Shown here: positions 13,926 to 25,726 of the stretch, piece by piece
Layout: each line of letters opens with the position of its first letter
How positions within the stretch are numbered: the stretch's first letter is position 1
Origin: Siphonodentalium dalli
Lineage: Eukaryota; Mollusca; Scaphopoda; Gadilida; Siphonodentaliidae
Assembly (NCBI GenBank): GCA_032622095.1
Contig: CP136064.1
Span: 169,950,310 to 170,014,309, forward strand
Length of the DNA: 64,000 bases
Reading direction: 5' to 3'
Program-made: the position numbers and the translations under genes
The notes under the pieces: generated by a model
Databases searched by the model: none
Told to the model about the DNA's origin: nothing
The model's input: the letters and a program-made list of their open reading frames with translations, nothing else

Positions 13926-14935
13926 ACAAGAAACCCATAGTTAGAAATGGTAACACCACCAAGATAATATTATTAGCCATAAATATAAATTATAATATAA
14001 AATATATTGGTTACATGAATGCACCGCCTCAGAAATCCGTTAAAACAACTAATCCTTCAAATTATTACAAAAATCTACGGCTTATTACTGCTGAAAGGGT
14101 CACTCGCACCAAAAAAAAGTGCTTACGGGTACATAGGATTTTCAAAATGTGCTGAAGGGTAGACAGGTTTTGAAATGTCATTGTAAAGGACATTCAGTCT
14201 TCGTATGTGCCATGATTACTGTCAGAGAATAATTGTTTACGTTCCAATGAATATTAAAATCTACTGAAAACAAACTGCTAATGGGTGCCATACCTTCATA
14301 AACACAATGGTGTTCGTGCCGATCACAAACCCTGTGTACCCTTCAGCACATGCTCAAACCCTGTGTACCCTTCAGCACTTTTTTTGGTGAGAGTGACGCC
14401 TTATTACTGCATGTTTTTCATTCACCAAACCAGAAAGCTTCCAAATGCAGATACAAAATTGTGTTCCCGCCATAAAATCTTCAAGTGTGCACGACCCAGC
14501 CATTGTTCATACCTAAACATCGAACGCAATTAACGCGTCATAATACACGTAGTTATATACTGTAACTATAAGACATCCAGCGAATACACACACCACGAAA
14601 ACGCGAAATGTGTTGTCCTGCGAGATATTCCATCGCTATGGCTCAATTTGACACGGCCAGATTAGCTTTTCTACAATATCCTAAAACAATAAAGCTTCTC
14701 AAATCATCGGCATAGTCAATAGAACTTTCACGAACGTCGACATTCCAACTACAGCTTTTACGGGACTCGGGGTCGCAGCACAATTTTAACGCGTCCCAAA
14801 ATAACCGGAAAAAAACAATTATCTATTTATAAAACCTACATAGGACCATGGAATTCTATAATTTGGCCCACAGTATACACCTGGTGGTGTTAATAATGAG
14901 ATTTCCGCACATATTCATGAGTGGGGTGAGCTTAT
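13925..14935. repeat. diverged dispersed repeat, copy 1 (interrupted)
   Basis: Two blocks here (about 13,925-14,065 and 14,735-14,930) match, in the same order, blocks at about 18,675-18,800 and 19,005-19,185. Shared landmarks include CATAGTTAGAAATGGTAAC, TATAAAATATATTGGTT, CAACTACAGCTTTTACGGG and ACAGTATACACC. The copies differ at many positions, so this is an old duplication or two members of a repeat family. Copy 1 carries a later MITE insertion at 14,092. No coding capacity is evident. Confidence 0.6.
14081..14410. mobile_element. MITE with about 45-bp inverted ends and an 11-bp target duplication
   Basis: The ends at about 14,096-14,145 and 14,352-14,399 are inverted copies of each other, sharing GTCACTC, CACCAAAAAAAGTGCT and GGGTACA. 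The 11-bp direct repeat CTTATTACTGC flanks the insertion at 14,081-14,091 and 14,400-14,410. The inner element is about 308 bp and has no transposase. A long target duplication with long inverted ends fits the Mutator-like group best, but the assignment is tentative. Confidence 0.7.
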
Positions 14936-15430
14936 GGCAGTTAGGAGTCAATTCTGCAGAAAGTTTAAAGGTTCTCAATCCGATCAGACGGTCCCCATAC
15001 CATCAAGATACAACAACACCATTTCTTCAAAATATGCTTTAGTTATTAGAATCGATTTATTGCAACAAAATAATGCTAACTACTGTCAACTATGGTATCA
15101 AATTTCCCAAAACTTGTTATTTATCAACATTTTGTTCAACAAAATATGGGCGTATTATCACTTGATTTTAGAGTTATCCATCTTCATCTGCAATTTTGTC
15201 CGAGACCCTCCGTTTAACCACGTGTTTCTGGGCCACATATTATTATACATCTTGAGAAATAACAAACTTCACAAATTTATATCTGATCACTCTGAGATTT
15301 GATGGCGATGAAGATGACATGATGGGAATGAGAATGATGATAACGATGATGAATATGGTGATGACAATTGTGATGATGAATTCACCTGGCTGTATGAGAA
15401 GAAAAACCGCGGGTTGATGTATATATTGTA
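14935..15430. other. gene-free stretch, dispersed repeat and GAT-rich simple repeat
   Basis: Contains a segment (about 14,965-15,110) resembling 46,565-46,665; both share CTCAATCC, GGTCCCCATA and AATAATGCTAAC. Around 15,301-15,385 is an imperfect GAT/GATGAT trinucleotide repeat. No supported gene. Confidence 0.5.
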
Positions 15431-17586
15431 CTAGCAGGGTGACTTCGTCCGGTCTGTTTCCCCTCTGCTTTTAGGCGAATTGCGCGATTTGACCTTGAAT
15501 TGTCCATTTTGAAGGTCAAGGTCATGTGGGGTCACGATTTGACCCGTTCAAAACACTGTCCGGACAAAGGTACCCGACAAAAGTACCCGTCGAAATCCAT
15601 CCGGTTTTACCCGATTTGACCTTGAATTGATCATTTTGAAGATCAAGGTCAGGTCGGGGTCACGATTTGACCCGTCCAAAACACCTAGTGGACAAAAGTA
15701 ACCCTATGTATCAAATTTCGTACCCGACAAAAGTACCCGTCGAAATCCATCCGGTTTTACCCGATTTGACCTCGAATTGATAATTTTGAAGGTCAGGTCG
15801 GGGTCACGATTCGACCCGTCGAAAACACTCAGTGGAGAAAAGTAACCCAACGTATCAAATTTCGTCGAAATCCGATAAAAATTCGCGATTTGACCTTGAA
15901 TTGACCCGATTTCAAGGTCACGTCGCACGGGCAAAGGAATAGGCTTACGACACTCCCCACATGAAAGTAAGCCTAGACACTAATTTTCATCGAAATCCTG
16001 TGATACTCGGGCGTTTGACTTTGAAATGACCCGATTTCAAGGTCAAGGTCACGTCGCACGGGCAAATTAATAGGCTCATGCCAGTCCTCGACCGAAAGTA
16101 ACCCCACATACCAAGTTTCATCGAAATCAGCTCGGCCGTTTTCGAGTCCATCGCGAACACACACACAAACAAACAGACAGATCTTCCAAAATATATAATA
16201 GACTAGAAGGTGACCCGACTTCGTCCGGGCTTTTACCTTGAATTGTCCATTTTAAAGGTCAAGGTAAAATGGGGTCACGATTTGATCAGTCCAAAATACT
16301 GCACGGACAAAAGTACCCGACAAACGTGCTCGTCGAAATCCATCCGGTTTTACCCGATTTTACCTTGAATTGATCATTTTGAAGGTCAAGTTCAGGTCCG
16401 GGTCACGAATCGACCCGTCCAAAACACTCAGTTGACAAAAGTACCCCCATATATCAAATTTCGTCGAAATCCCATCAAAATTGGCGATTTGACCTTGAAT
16501 TGACCCGATTTCAAGGTCAAGGTCACGTCGCACGGGCAAACGAATATGCTTATGAGACTCCCCATACGAATGTAGCCCCACATACCAAGTTCCATCGAAA
16601 TCCCGTGATATTCGATCGTTTGACCTTGAAATGACCCGATTTCAAGGTCAATGTCACGTTGCACGGGCAAATTAATAGGCCTATGCCAGTTCCCGGCCGA
16701 AAATACACCCACATACCAAGTTTCATCGAAATCGGTTCGGCCGTTTTCGAGTCCATCGCGAACAGACAGACAGACACACAGACAGACAGATCTTCCAAAA
16801 TATATAATAGATAGACTAGAAGGTGACCCGACTTCGTCCGGGCTTTGACCTTGAATTGTCCATTTTGAAGGTCAAGGTCAAGTGGGGTCACGATTTGACC
16901 AGTCCAAAACACTGCCCGGACAAAAGTACCCGACAAACGGGCCCGTCGAAATCCATCCGGTTTTACCCGATTTGACCTTGAATTGATTATTTTGAAGGTC
17001 AACCCCGTCAAGGTCAGGTCGGGGTCACGATTTGACCCGTCCAAAACACCCAGTGGACAAAAGTAACCCTATATATATATGTATAAAATTTCGTCGAAAT
17101 CCCATCAAAATTGGCGATTTGACCTTGAATTGACCCGATTTCAAGGTCAAGGTCACGTCGCACGGGCAAATGAATATGATTATGAGACTCCCCATACGAA
17201 GGTACCCCCACATACCAAGTTTCATCGAAATCCCGTGATATTCGGGCGTTTGACCTTGAAATGACCCGATCTCAAGGTCAATGTCACGTCGCACGGGCAA
17301 ATTAATAGGCCTATGCCACTCCCCGGTCGAAGGTACCCCCACGTACCAAGTTTCATCGAAATCCCGTGATATTCGGGCGTTTGACCTTGGAATGACCCGA
17401 TTTCAAGGTCAAGGTCACGTTGCACGGACAAATTAATAGGCCCATGCCACCCCCCGGCCGAAAATACCCCCACATACCAAGTTTCATCGAAATCGGGTCG
17501 GCCGTTTTCGAGTTCATTGCGAACACACACACACACACACACACAGACAGACAGACAGACAGATTTTCCAAAATATATAATAGATA
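15430..17586. repeat. tandem array of a 0.6-0.8 kb dispersed element with GGTCA motifs
   Basis: Three consecutive units (about 15,430-16,203, 16,204-16,812 and 16,813-17,586) share one layout. Each starts with a GACTTCGTCC(G)GG motif, continues with alternating TTGACCTTGAA and TCAAGGTCA blocks and CATACCAAGTTTCATCGAAA lines, and closes with GGCCGTTTTCGAG, a CA/GACA run and AAAATATATAATAGAT. Within each unit the block between CGATTTGACC and GTCGCACGGGCAAA repeats at intervals of roughly 110-160 bp. Closing segments of this kind are common at the 3' ends of dispersed repeats in invertebrate genomes. The open frames here repeat the same peptide and are shadows of the repeat. No transposase or reverse transcriptase is present. 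Confidence 0.85.
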
Positions 17587-18670
17587 TACGTGATGTCTTT
17601 CTTTAATTTTTGCTGTTTATCTTTTGTAAAAAAAAAACACATTTCTGTTTTCTCAATGTCCATATAGTATATCTTGGATCAGAGAATAAAGCATATATAC
17701 AACAAACAATAGGCAATTTAACACTAAGAGAGTGCGAATATATCAAAATTAGGGCCAAGAAAGAAGGTTCAATGAAGCAAGCAACCGGCTCGGTCGCTGA
17801 TTGGAAGAACATGTCTGCTAACTGTTATCTGAAAGGAAAGTCTGTGGAAATGTCCATTAAATATCCTTTAGGGGGGTGATTTGTGTAGTATCATTATTTA
17901 TTGCCTAAGGTAGGGAGAGAGTTGTCCAAATAATGCCAATAATAACGATCATTGCTTAAAGGTCAAATGAAGTGGAAGTTTTCGCATCGACTTAAGACGA
18001 ATTATTGCGCCATACAGTGAGCGTTATTCTGCACAATATTTTGATAAGTATGACATCACAAGAGTTTTCCTCGAGGTGGTGCAGGGTTGGTGACCACCGC
18101 GAAGATGCTACTCTTTTCCTCCTCAACTACCCCTTTTGCATGTCTGAACGGAAAACTAGATGCTCATTAAATTACTATACACTGCGGTATAAGCACCAAT
18201 GGAGTATATAGTAGTAGACCTTCTCTTTGGGAAATGGTATATGCAAAGCACCATGAAATTTCACGGATCGCCACCACCATTTAGTCTTTCATTGCCTCCT
18301 CTGGCAGCTTTTAATATTTAAAACATTAGCTAAAACATGCATTGAGTTCGTCGACAGGCAGTGAGACCCGAACCAAATTGGTAAGGAAACCATTTGGTCC
18401 CAAAATGAGCGGAACGGTTTCAGAACAACATGTATCCAAAATACGCTAAAATCTGCTTTAGGGAAAATTCCCAATTCAATGTCGACGTCCAAAATTGCCG
18501 TCGGCATCGGAGAATGCTGATATTTACTGCGGAATGTGCACAAATTAGTAATAAATTGAAATATACAATTACAATACATAGTCGTAAATGATATATGTTG
18601 AACTGATGTCCCAAAAATAGCCGCCACAATAATGTACAAAATTTATACTTTGTGCAAAATTTAATAGCTA
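17587..18670. other. gene-free stretch
   Basis: I see no supported gene, RNA or clear repeat. Open frames here are short, overlap on both strands and lack recognisable domains. Confidence 0.5.
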
Positions 18671-18674
18671 GTAC

Positions 18675-19185
18675 AAGAAAACCATAGTCAGAAATGGTAA
18701 CGCGCTCAAGATCATATATTATATACCCATGATTGTAATTATAGAATATAAAATATATTGGTTTCGCGAATGACCAACTCAGAATTCCGGTAAAATAACA
18801 ATAACAACCACCACCTAATTAACGAACCGGCGGCCGACTCCGACCACAACCATCAGTGGGCTGCAGAACGAAAAATATCTATAAAAGTGGAAAGATAAGA
18901 CTTAAAAAGTATCTTTTAAATTTCTTTTATTGGTAATTGACATAGCTTGTCACAAACCAAAAATCAACATTATTGGCATAATAATGTAAAGGACATTAAA
19001 CGAAATTGAAATTACCAACTACACCTTTTACCGGACACGGCCTCCTGGTCGCGCAGTTCGACTTTTAAACCGGAAAAAGCAATTATTTATAAATAAAATC
19101 CCCATGGGACCACGGCTATCAAGAAATTGCCGAACAGTATACACGCGGTGCGCGCGCTAATAAGAGATATTTATGATGACAGACG
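18675..19185. repeat. diverged dispersed repeat, copy 2
   Basis: Colinear with the interrupted copy at 13,925-14,935, but without the MITE. The matching end blocks are at about 18,675-18,800 and 19,005-19,185; the middle has diverged too far to align by eye. Confidence 0.6.
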
Positions 19186-19754
19186 TGCGTATTCCCTCTG
19201 ATGTATCGCACGAGAGAGCAGGCGAAAGCAGGATCTCATACAACAGTTGACTTTGGTCTTTTTGGGCGCCTAGAAGCGGATAAACTCTACAGTGTAATCT
19301 GTGCCGTTTATCTTGAATAGTATTGAATGGGATTTAACATGGATGTACTGATTATATGACAATTTATACCACGATCGCCTATCTTACTATATAAATGAAA
19401 CGTGCCTACTGTTGATTAAACTTCGCAGAGTGGATTAAACTTTCTCCATACAATTTGAACGGAAAAGTGTTTATCCATCGCAGGAACTACGATACGTTTG
19501 ACCTTTCGTGACCCGGACAAGTGCACCGGTGTGAGTTATTTTTAGCGATGATTGTTATTGTGGATGACGTAACGTCTTTGCGCTGTAGCAGCAGCATTGA
19601 TGGATCGTCGAAATTCATGTCGGCTTCGTGGAACGCATGAACGGAACGAATGCAGAATAGTGACAACGTATGTGGAATGGAACGGCGGTCACGGTGATAC
19701 CATTTTCTAATGATTTGGACAACTAGGTGATGTTTCTGAAGAGTTTATGTTTTA
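19186..19754. other. gene-free stretch upstream of a LINE remnant
   Basis: No supported gene. It could be unrecognised, degraded retroelement sequence, because the LINE 3' end follows, but I see no reverse transcriptase motif. Confidence 0.4.
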
Positions 19755-19899
19755 GTGTTAATTCTACTGAATTATTCTGGAATGGAAGTTGATGACTTCA
19801 AAGACGTGCATAACATTGGCACTGTACTGGAAACTAGAACTGAACTTGTTATAGAGAAAACAACTGATGGTAGGGAACTGCGCTCGAATGGGATGAACT

Positions 19900-20206
19900 T
19901 ATTAGAAGAGCGCAGAAGTTGCAGTCACTCCGGAGATCGTGCTTTCAGTGTTTGCGATCCACCATTGTGGAACTCTCTGCCTGGTGAAATCCGAGGCTGA
20001 TGGGACTTAATGGAGTTTCGTCATCTGTTAAAGACTCGTTTCTTTAAAATAGCTTTTGAAACTGACTAACGTGCAGCTACTGGTATCGTAATTTGTATTT
20101 CTCGACAACTTTTTTCAGACTCGTGTAAACTATAACTTTGTTGCACATGTGAACATGTATATGGAATTTGCGCGTTATAAATGTATTAAATAATAATAAT
20201 AATAAT
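19900..20206 (+). pseudogene. 5'-truncated non-LTR retrotransposon (CR1/L2-like) 3' end
   Basis: A short reading frame contains SGDRAFSVCDPPLWNSLP followed by EIR. This matches the well-known C-terminal signature of CR1/L2-type reverse transcriptase polyproteins (GDRAFSVxAPxLWNSLP...IR). A stop codon interrupts it just after EIRG, and the usual continuation (HLLKTRFFKIAF) follows in another frame. The remnant ends with GCGCGTTATAAATG and an (AAT)n tail at about 20,187-20,206, typical of these 3' ends. No endonuclease or polymerase core is left, so the copy is dead and strongly 5'-truncated. Confidence 0.75.
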
Positions 20207-20432
20207 CTCGCGGAAACAATTGGACTTACTCGGTTCATTATACAAACAAAAACCGAAAATAAACGCTAAGGAAGACATTTTAATGTCTGTTGTATCGCAA
20301 TTGATACAAATAACACAATACAGTACCGGTATGTTTTTCTCAATATATTTTTATCTCGAATAAATTATTAAAATGAACAAGGTACCGACATTGGAAAGTA
20401 CGTTTCGGATGTAAACAAATGTTCGTAATTGT

Positions 20433-22035
20433 ATGGAACGTCTGCACCGTATCAATTTAGAAATTAATGTCAGAATATTGTTGTTGATGGAAGTTCTAGC
20501 GATGTTTGGCGGGTTTACTATTTCGAAAGACTTGCAAGATATCTTTGATGACACAAGACCAATGATGCATTTCCAGGAATACTTTGTTCTCGATGAGGCT
20601 GTGCCTCAAGCCAGGATTTTAGATGAAATATTTGACTTGGACAGTCTGTTACAGACTATGTGCCCCTTGAAGTTCCAGTTGCTGTGGGCCTATCCAGTTC
20701 TGACACTATTGAGACTGTGAGTACCAGTAATGCCGCTGCAGATACAGTGCGGACAGGGATGCAGTTCGATTAAATGGAGTGCGAGACCGAGTCGGAGGTT
20801 ACTAACCCGACGGACATGCCTAATGACCCAATGTCAGCCGCTTCAAATTCCAGCGCAAATTCAAGGTGTGTTGATGTCGAAAACGTTGAAGGATTTATCG
20901 GCGGCCAAGATAACAGATACACGCTTAACAAATCTCTAAGTGACATTCGTTTGTTCGAAGCATTTCTGCAGACAAATGATGAGAATAGGCCTATTTACCA
21001 GATTCCAGAAGATGATCTTGACACGTTTGTAGCAAGTTTTCTACTGTCAGTTCGCAGAAAGGACGGGGAAGAATTTGAGCCATCCAGCATAAGGGGTTTT
21101 GTTGCGAGCATTGACAGGCTTTGCTAACGGACCAAATATGGGAAAACGATAATGAATAAAAATGACTACTGTTTAGATACAAGTCGACGACAACTAAAGG
21201 CGAAGCTGAAGCAACAAAAAAGAGCCGGAAAAGGCAACAAACCGAAAAGAGCAGAACCGATGAGATTGAGCAATTGTTCGAGTTAGGGATTCTAGGATGT
21301 GGTTCTCCAGAAGCGATTCTAAACATGATATGGCTGAATAATTGTTTATAGTTTGGCCTTCGCGGGATTACCGAACATTACAACTTACAATGGGGTGACG
21401 TCGTCTTGAAAACGTCTGTAGACGGGAAAGAATTCCTAGAACTTAACGAAAGGCAAACAAAAACACGCACCAGGGAAGATATAAGGAATATTCGTGACGT
21501 GACGCCAAAGATGTATTCGACGGGCAGTGAGGATGATCGTAATCCTGTTTATGTTTTCAAACAGTACGCCAAGTTACGACCATTAGGCTATTGCGAAGCT
21601 ACTGACCCATTTTACATTGCGACTCGGACAGTGGCAGTCGACCCTGAAGATGATTCATGCATTTGGTTTAAGAAGCAACGAGTGGGTGTTGTTAACAAGC
21701 TCGTAAATATCATGAAAATAATGGCCAAGAAGGGAAACTTGTCGGACAGTAAGCGATTAACAAACACGAGTGCGAGAAAACCTCTTGTCCAAAAGTTACG
21801 TGAAAACAACGTAGCGGCGGTTGATATTGAGCTCCAATGTTGATAATCTACCAAGTTTACATACAGAAAGTGCTGTTGTTCCAACTGAACCTACACATAT
21901 GTAACGCAGTCATTCCTATTGAATCTTCCACTGGCCTACCTGCAGTTACTTCCGGGTTTCTAAATCAAATTCAACATTCTCAAGCTCGAAATTTCAATTC
22001 CATGGACATTGAACAAATAATCCATCAGGAATACT
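20433..22035 (+). pseudogene. decayed Crypton-type (DUF3504) tyrosine recombinase
   Basis: Several frames together give a protein of the DUF3504/Crypton family, the recombinases related to ZMYM2/QRICH1-type host genes. The N-terminal core-binding part lies at about 20,900-21,123, with SLSDIRLFEAFL and EFEPSSIRGFVASIDRL. Next comes GKGNKPKRAEP, then FGLRGITEHYNLQWGDV (about 21,352-21,402), which carries the first catalytic arginine region. The segment 21,406-21,840 has ERQTKTRT, DPFYIATRT and LTNTSARKPLVQKL. The family normally has TNHSARK in that last motif, so the HxxR-type histidine is Thr here. Damage includes TAA at 21,124, a frameshift near 21,255, TAG at 21,349 and further frame breaks after 21,835. 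In the family this enzyme cuts and joins DNA through a tyrosine; this copy cannot be active. Confidence 0.75.
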
Positions 22036-22039
22036 GAAC

Positions 22040-23550
22040 AGCCTGTTTAACAACAACAGAATACAAATAAACACTCTCGACATCCACATGAACGGCAATT
22101 AACGCTTGAATTTGTTCATTCATATCAGTTCATATTCGTAATTTCCATTGTGACATTTAACTCACGAAATGACTTCCGCGGATAAAAAATAGTTCCTTCC
22201 AGAAAAGTTGTCACGGACACACATGCAGTGTGATGCACACATGGACAATTCATAAATTGTGATATTGAAAGCTGTGATATATATATCTATTATTTGTTTA
22301 AACTATAACTTGTTCACTTAAAATAGGTCTGTATTGTTTACTTACTTTCCAGTGTTTCCTGTGGTATCGAAAAATAGGTGCCGTTGCAAAGCGTAAACGG
22401 ATCATGTTTTCGTCGTTTGAAAATAGTTTGATGGCGATTTAAATTGGAAATAACGATTTTCACATTGTAAAGATCGTGGCATATACAAAATATACGCATA
22501 GTGTTTCTGAATAACAAATTTAATCCACTCGTGGGATTGGCGATTTACACCACTCGCTGAAGCTCGTGGTGTAAATCGCCTATGCCACTCGTGGATTAAA
22601 TTTGTTATTCAGAAACACTATGCGTATATTCTATATTTAAAGGAGCAGAAATATATGGACTCCGAGCACGAATGTGACCGATCAACATGTATTTTGATAT
22701 TTACAACGTCATGCCTTTCAAAGTACACTGTTATTGAACAGAATGAGAGATATTCGTGACGTACTGGGAAAATTGTATAGTTCATATTGTCTGTGTCTCA
22801 GTCATCTCTGCATCCGATCAAGTGATGAAGCACGAATATTTCGCTTTCTTAACAAGAATGCATCGTGGTATATTATGAACACAATTTATCAAAACACATA
22901 CCATAGACTATCTTCAATACATAATAAACATGACCAAAAGTGTCTACATGCGCTGTGGAGGAGACTATATGTTTGTACCTGAAAATTATATTCGGTTATA
23001 TTCCCCAAGGTCATATATACCCGATATGTACTACTTATTCAGCAACCGCATTACGGTGTTTACCCCGTCCCTCTAATGTTATGTTACACACATATACTGT
23101 ACACAACCATAAATAGCAAACATTGAGTGAATGGGCAAACTGAAATAACAGCTTTAAATGCTGATCACCTGATATAAGTACGGTGGGTGGTATTTGCAAA
23201 CAACAAGATACCGAAAACGAATAACGTGCATTGCGTTGTTGCATATTCTAGTTGCCAAGTGCCCACTGGGGGGATTTGAACGACATTGTCCACTGAGAAA
23301 ACCGGTTTTGTAGCAGCATAAAAATTTGTCTCACTTAAAATTCAGATACTTTGTTCCAGCTCGATTTTCTATTTATCCAAATGGGCACTTTATACCACGC
23401 TTTGTGCCATATATGTACCACAAGACGACATTCGTAATCTAGAATGGTCACGTCTCCCAATTGATGCACGGGAACCTCTATCAGAGAAATAGTTCCCGCC
23501 AAGCACCCGCCCAGAATAAACATCTGCATAGTACTTATGAACCCACACGT
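22040..23550. other. gene-free stretch left of the palindrome
   Basis: No supported gene. Apart from the fold-back at 22,481-22,636 I see only unstructured AT-rich sequence. Confidence 0.5.
22481..22636. repeat. fold-back hairpin of about 155 bp
   Basis: Two arms of about 70 bp are inverted copies of each other. TATACGCATAGTGTTTCTGA on the left pairs with its complement ending at about 22,630, and CGATTTACACCACTCG pairs across a short loop near 22,561. A few mismatches and one small offset are visible. No target duplication was clear. It may be a MITE or a solitary cruciform-forming sequence. Confidence 0.8.
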
Positions 23551-23557
23551 AATTAAT

Positions 23558-23835
23558 AGAAGAATAGGGGGCTCGTTACCGTCACATCTAAAAATAGAAT
23601 CTTTGGGGTCTAAAATTGTTTGTACTAAAATATTCCCAAAATATCAAAACCCAAAAAAAAATTTCAAAACTTCAAAAATTTATTTTTTCAAAAAATTATT
23701 TTTTCCAAAAATTATTTTTTCCAAAAATTATTTTTTCCAAAAAATTTATAAATTTCCAAACTTCCAAATTATCAAAACCCCAAAATTTCCAAACTTCCAA
23801 ATTATCAAAACCCCCAAAATTGTTTAAATAAAAAA
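23558..23835. repeat. left outer terminus of the palindromic element
   Basis: Starts AGAAGAATAGGGGGCTCG and continues into ATCTAAAAATAGAATCTTTG, TACTAAAATATTCCC and an AT-rich run of CCAAAAATTATTTTTT-type units. The ATCTAAAAATAG...ATATTCCC block (about 23,586-23,640) recurs in the same orientation at 27,604, near the centre. The left arm has one more 16-bp AT-rich unit than the right arm. Confidence 0.85.
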
Positions 23836-24830
23836 TTTATAACGAGTTTTCGGTTTCTGATAAACTCGATATTAAAAAATGTCGAATGTTAAATTATTTG
23901 CGCGTAATATCTTTCGTAATATTTTTTTGTTCAAATATTTTTCATGAATTTATTAATCGATGTTTAGAAATAGCTTTATTGGACATTGTGACCATCGATA
24001 TGAATGCATACATTCCAGTGTTTTATCGACGCAGTTCATATAATTGTCATACCTGAAAATAGACACCATTACTTTTACATAAATAATCAACAGCGTTTAT
24101 TCTTTACACTCTCTCTATCCCATATGACAGGCGTGTATTTTCGTCAATTATTGGAAGTATTGAAATGTACTATGTTGAATTACTAACGGTCGAAAATGGT
24201 AAGGCGAAATTACAACCCTCCAGAATGAATTGTCATATTGAATGAATGATGATTTAATCTCAGCCATTTTTACATGGAACATGAGCGATGTACACGCAAT
24301 CACACACGCCACATTGGTGTTAACAATGTGTCTTTCACACCTTTGCTTTACCAAATGAATTCTATTATTTCCCCGGTCACAGCTATATGGTATTCAGAAA
24401 ACAAATCGATTTAGAACAAAACGAGTTAGTATCAATTAAGGTTGATAAACTGTGTCATTCACGCGATAATTAGTTATCCATAAAACATGCATACATATTA
24501 AGTCAGGTCGTGAGACACTCAATTATACAAATTGCTTTGATCACATTGTTATAACAACATTACGTAATAACCCCTTATCACTCCAGTCACACTTACGATC
24601 ATATACCCCCACATTCATACTTACGCTTTGGACATTTTATCAGTTTATCGCGTGATCACTAAATGTGGCAATCGGGTATCCTCCGATGTCTGCAATATAT
24701 TATTTATAATAATTGGACTCATTGATCTCACGTGAATAATACTCTTAGTTGTTCCAATAAAATAGTTATCAAATTCGATCACCAATAGATTTGACTGTGG
24801 AATGTAATGACCTTTAACTTATTTATCGAT

Positions 24831-25545
24831 CTAAAGGGACACTCATTATGAATGAATGTTAACAATACAAGCGCACGAATGAAGAGCGTTGAACATATAC
24901 GAAATTACTACACGAATGAATTGAACCTTGAAATTTATATTTCACATCTTACCAACAACAGATACAGACATAGTCATAGTGTTATACTATCTTACATGTA
25001 CCCATGCTATGACATCATTCGAATGGGCAATACACTCAAGGAGTTAAAGTGACACGAAACAAGGGACGTGATGTAATATTGGTGTATGAATCTTAAAGGA
25101 ACACAAGACACTCTAAAGGGACACTCATTATGAAGGAATGTTAACAATACAAGCGCACGAATGAAGAGCGTTCAACATATACGAAATTACTACACGAATG
25201 AATTGAACCTTGAAATTTATATTTCACATCTTACCAACAACAGCTACAGACATAATCATAGTATTATACTGTCTTGCATGTACACACGCTATGACATCAT
25301 TAAAGGCGGACAATCCACTCACGGTGTGACAACAGATACGGACATAGGCATAGTGTTATACAGTCTTCTATGTACCCACGCTATGACATACTTAAAGGGG
25401 GATAATGCACGCACGGTGTGGAATGTTAAAGTGACACGAAACAAGGGACGTGATGCAATATTGGTGTTTGAATATTAAAAGGAACACAAGACACTCTAAA
25501 GGGACACTCATTATGAATGAATGTTAACAATACAAGCGCAGTGGT
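24831..25545. repeat. direct repeats inside the left arm
   Basis: Three starts of the same unit, CTAAAGGGACACTCATTATG, lie at about 24,831, 25,113 and 25,496. The first two units are about 282 and 383 bp; the third is cut off after about 50 bp. Each carries AACAATACAAGCGCA, and the first two continue into ACGAATGAAGAGCGTT, ACCTTGAAATTTATATTTC and GTGACACGAAACAAGGGACG. Small open frames in them are repeats of each other, not genes. The right arm has the mirror copies. Confidence 0.85.
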
Positions 25546-25726
25546 TGAAAGTTAAAATGACAGATCAATATTTAAGGGTCAAATTTTCGGGCACTTAATG
25601 CACCTTTTGTCATTACGTATCGTTTCTCACTCTACAATTCCCAATAATCCACACACTCTCTCCCCCCTCCAGCTTATAGATATATAACGAAAACGAGAAT
25701 ATCATGTTGATGAAGTTTATTGAAAT

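Noticed and set aside
15704..17571. Open frames encoding similar peptides (PVRRDLDLEIGS, ICPCDVTLTLKSG)
   Set aside because: They repeat because the nucleotide element repeats; they appear in several frames and are broken differently in each unit.
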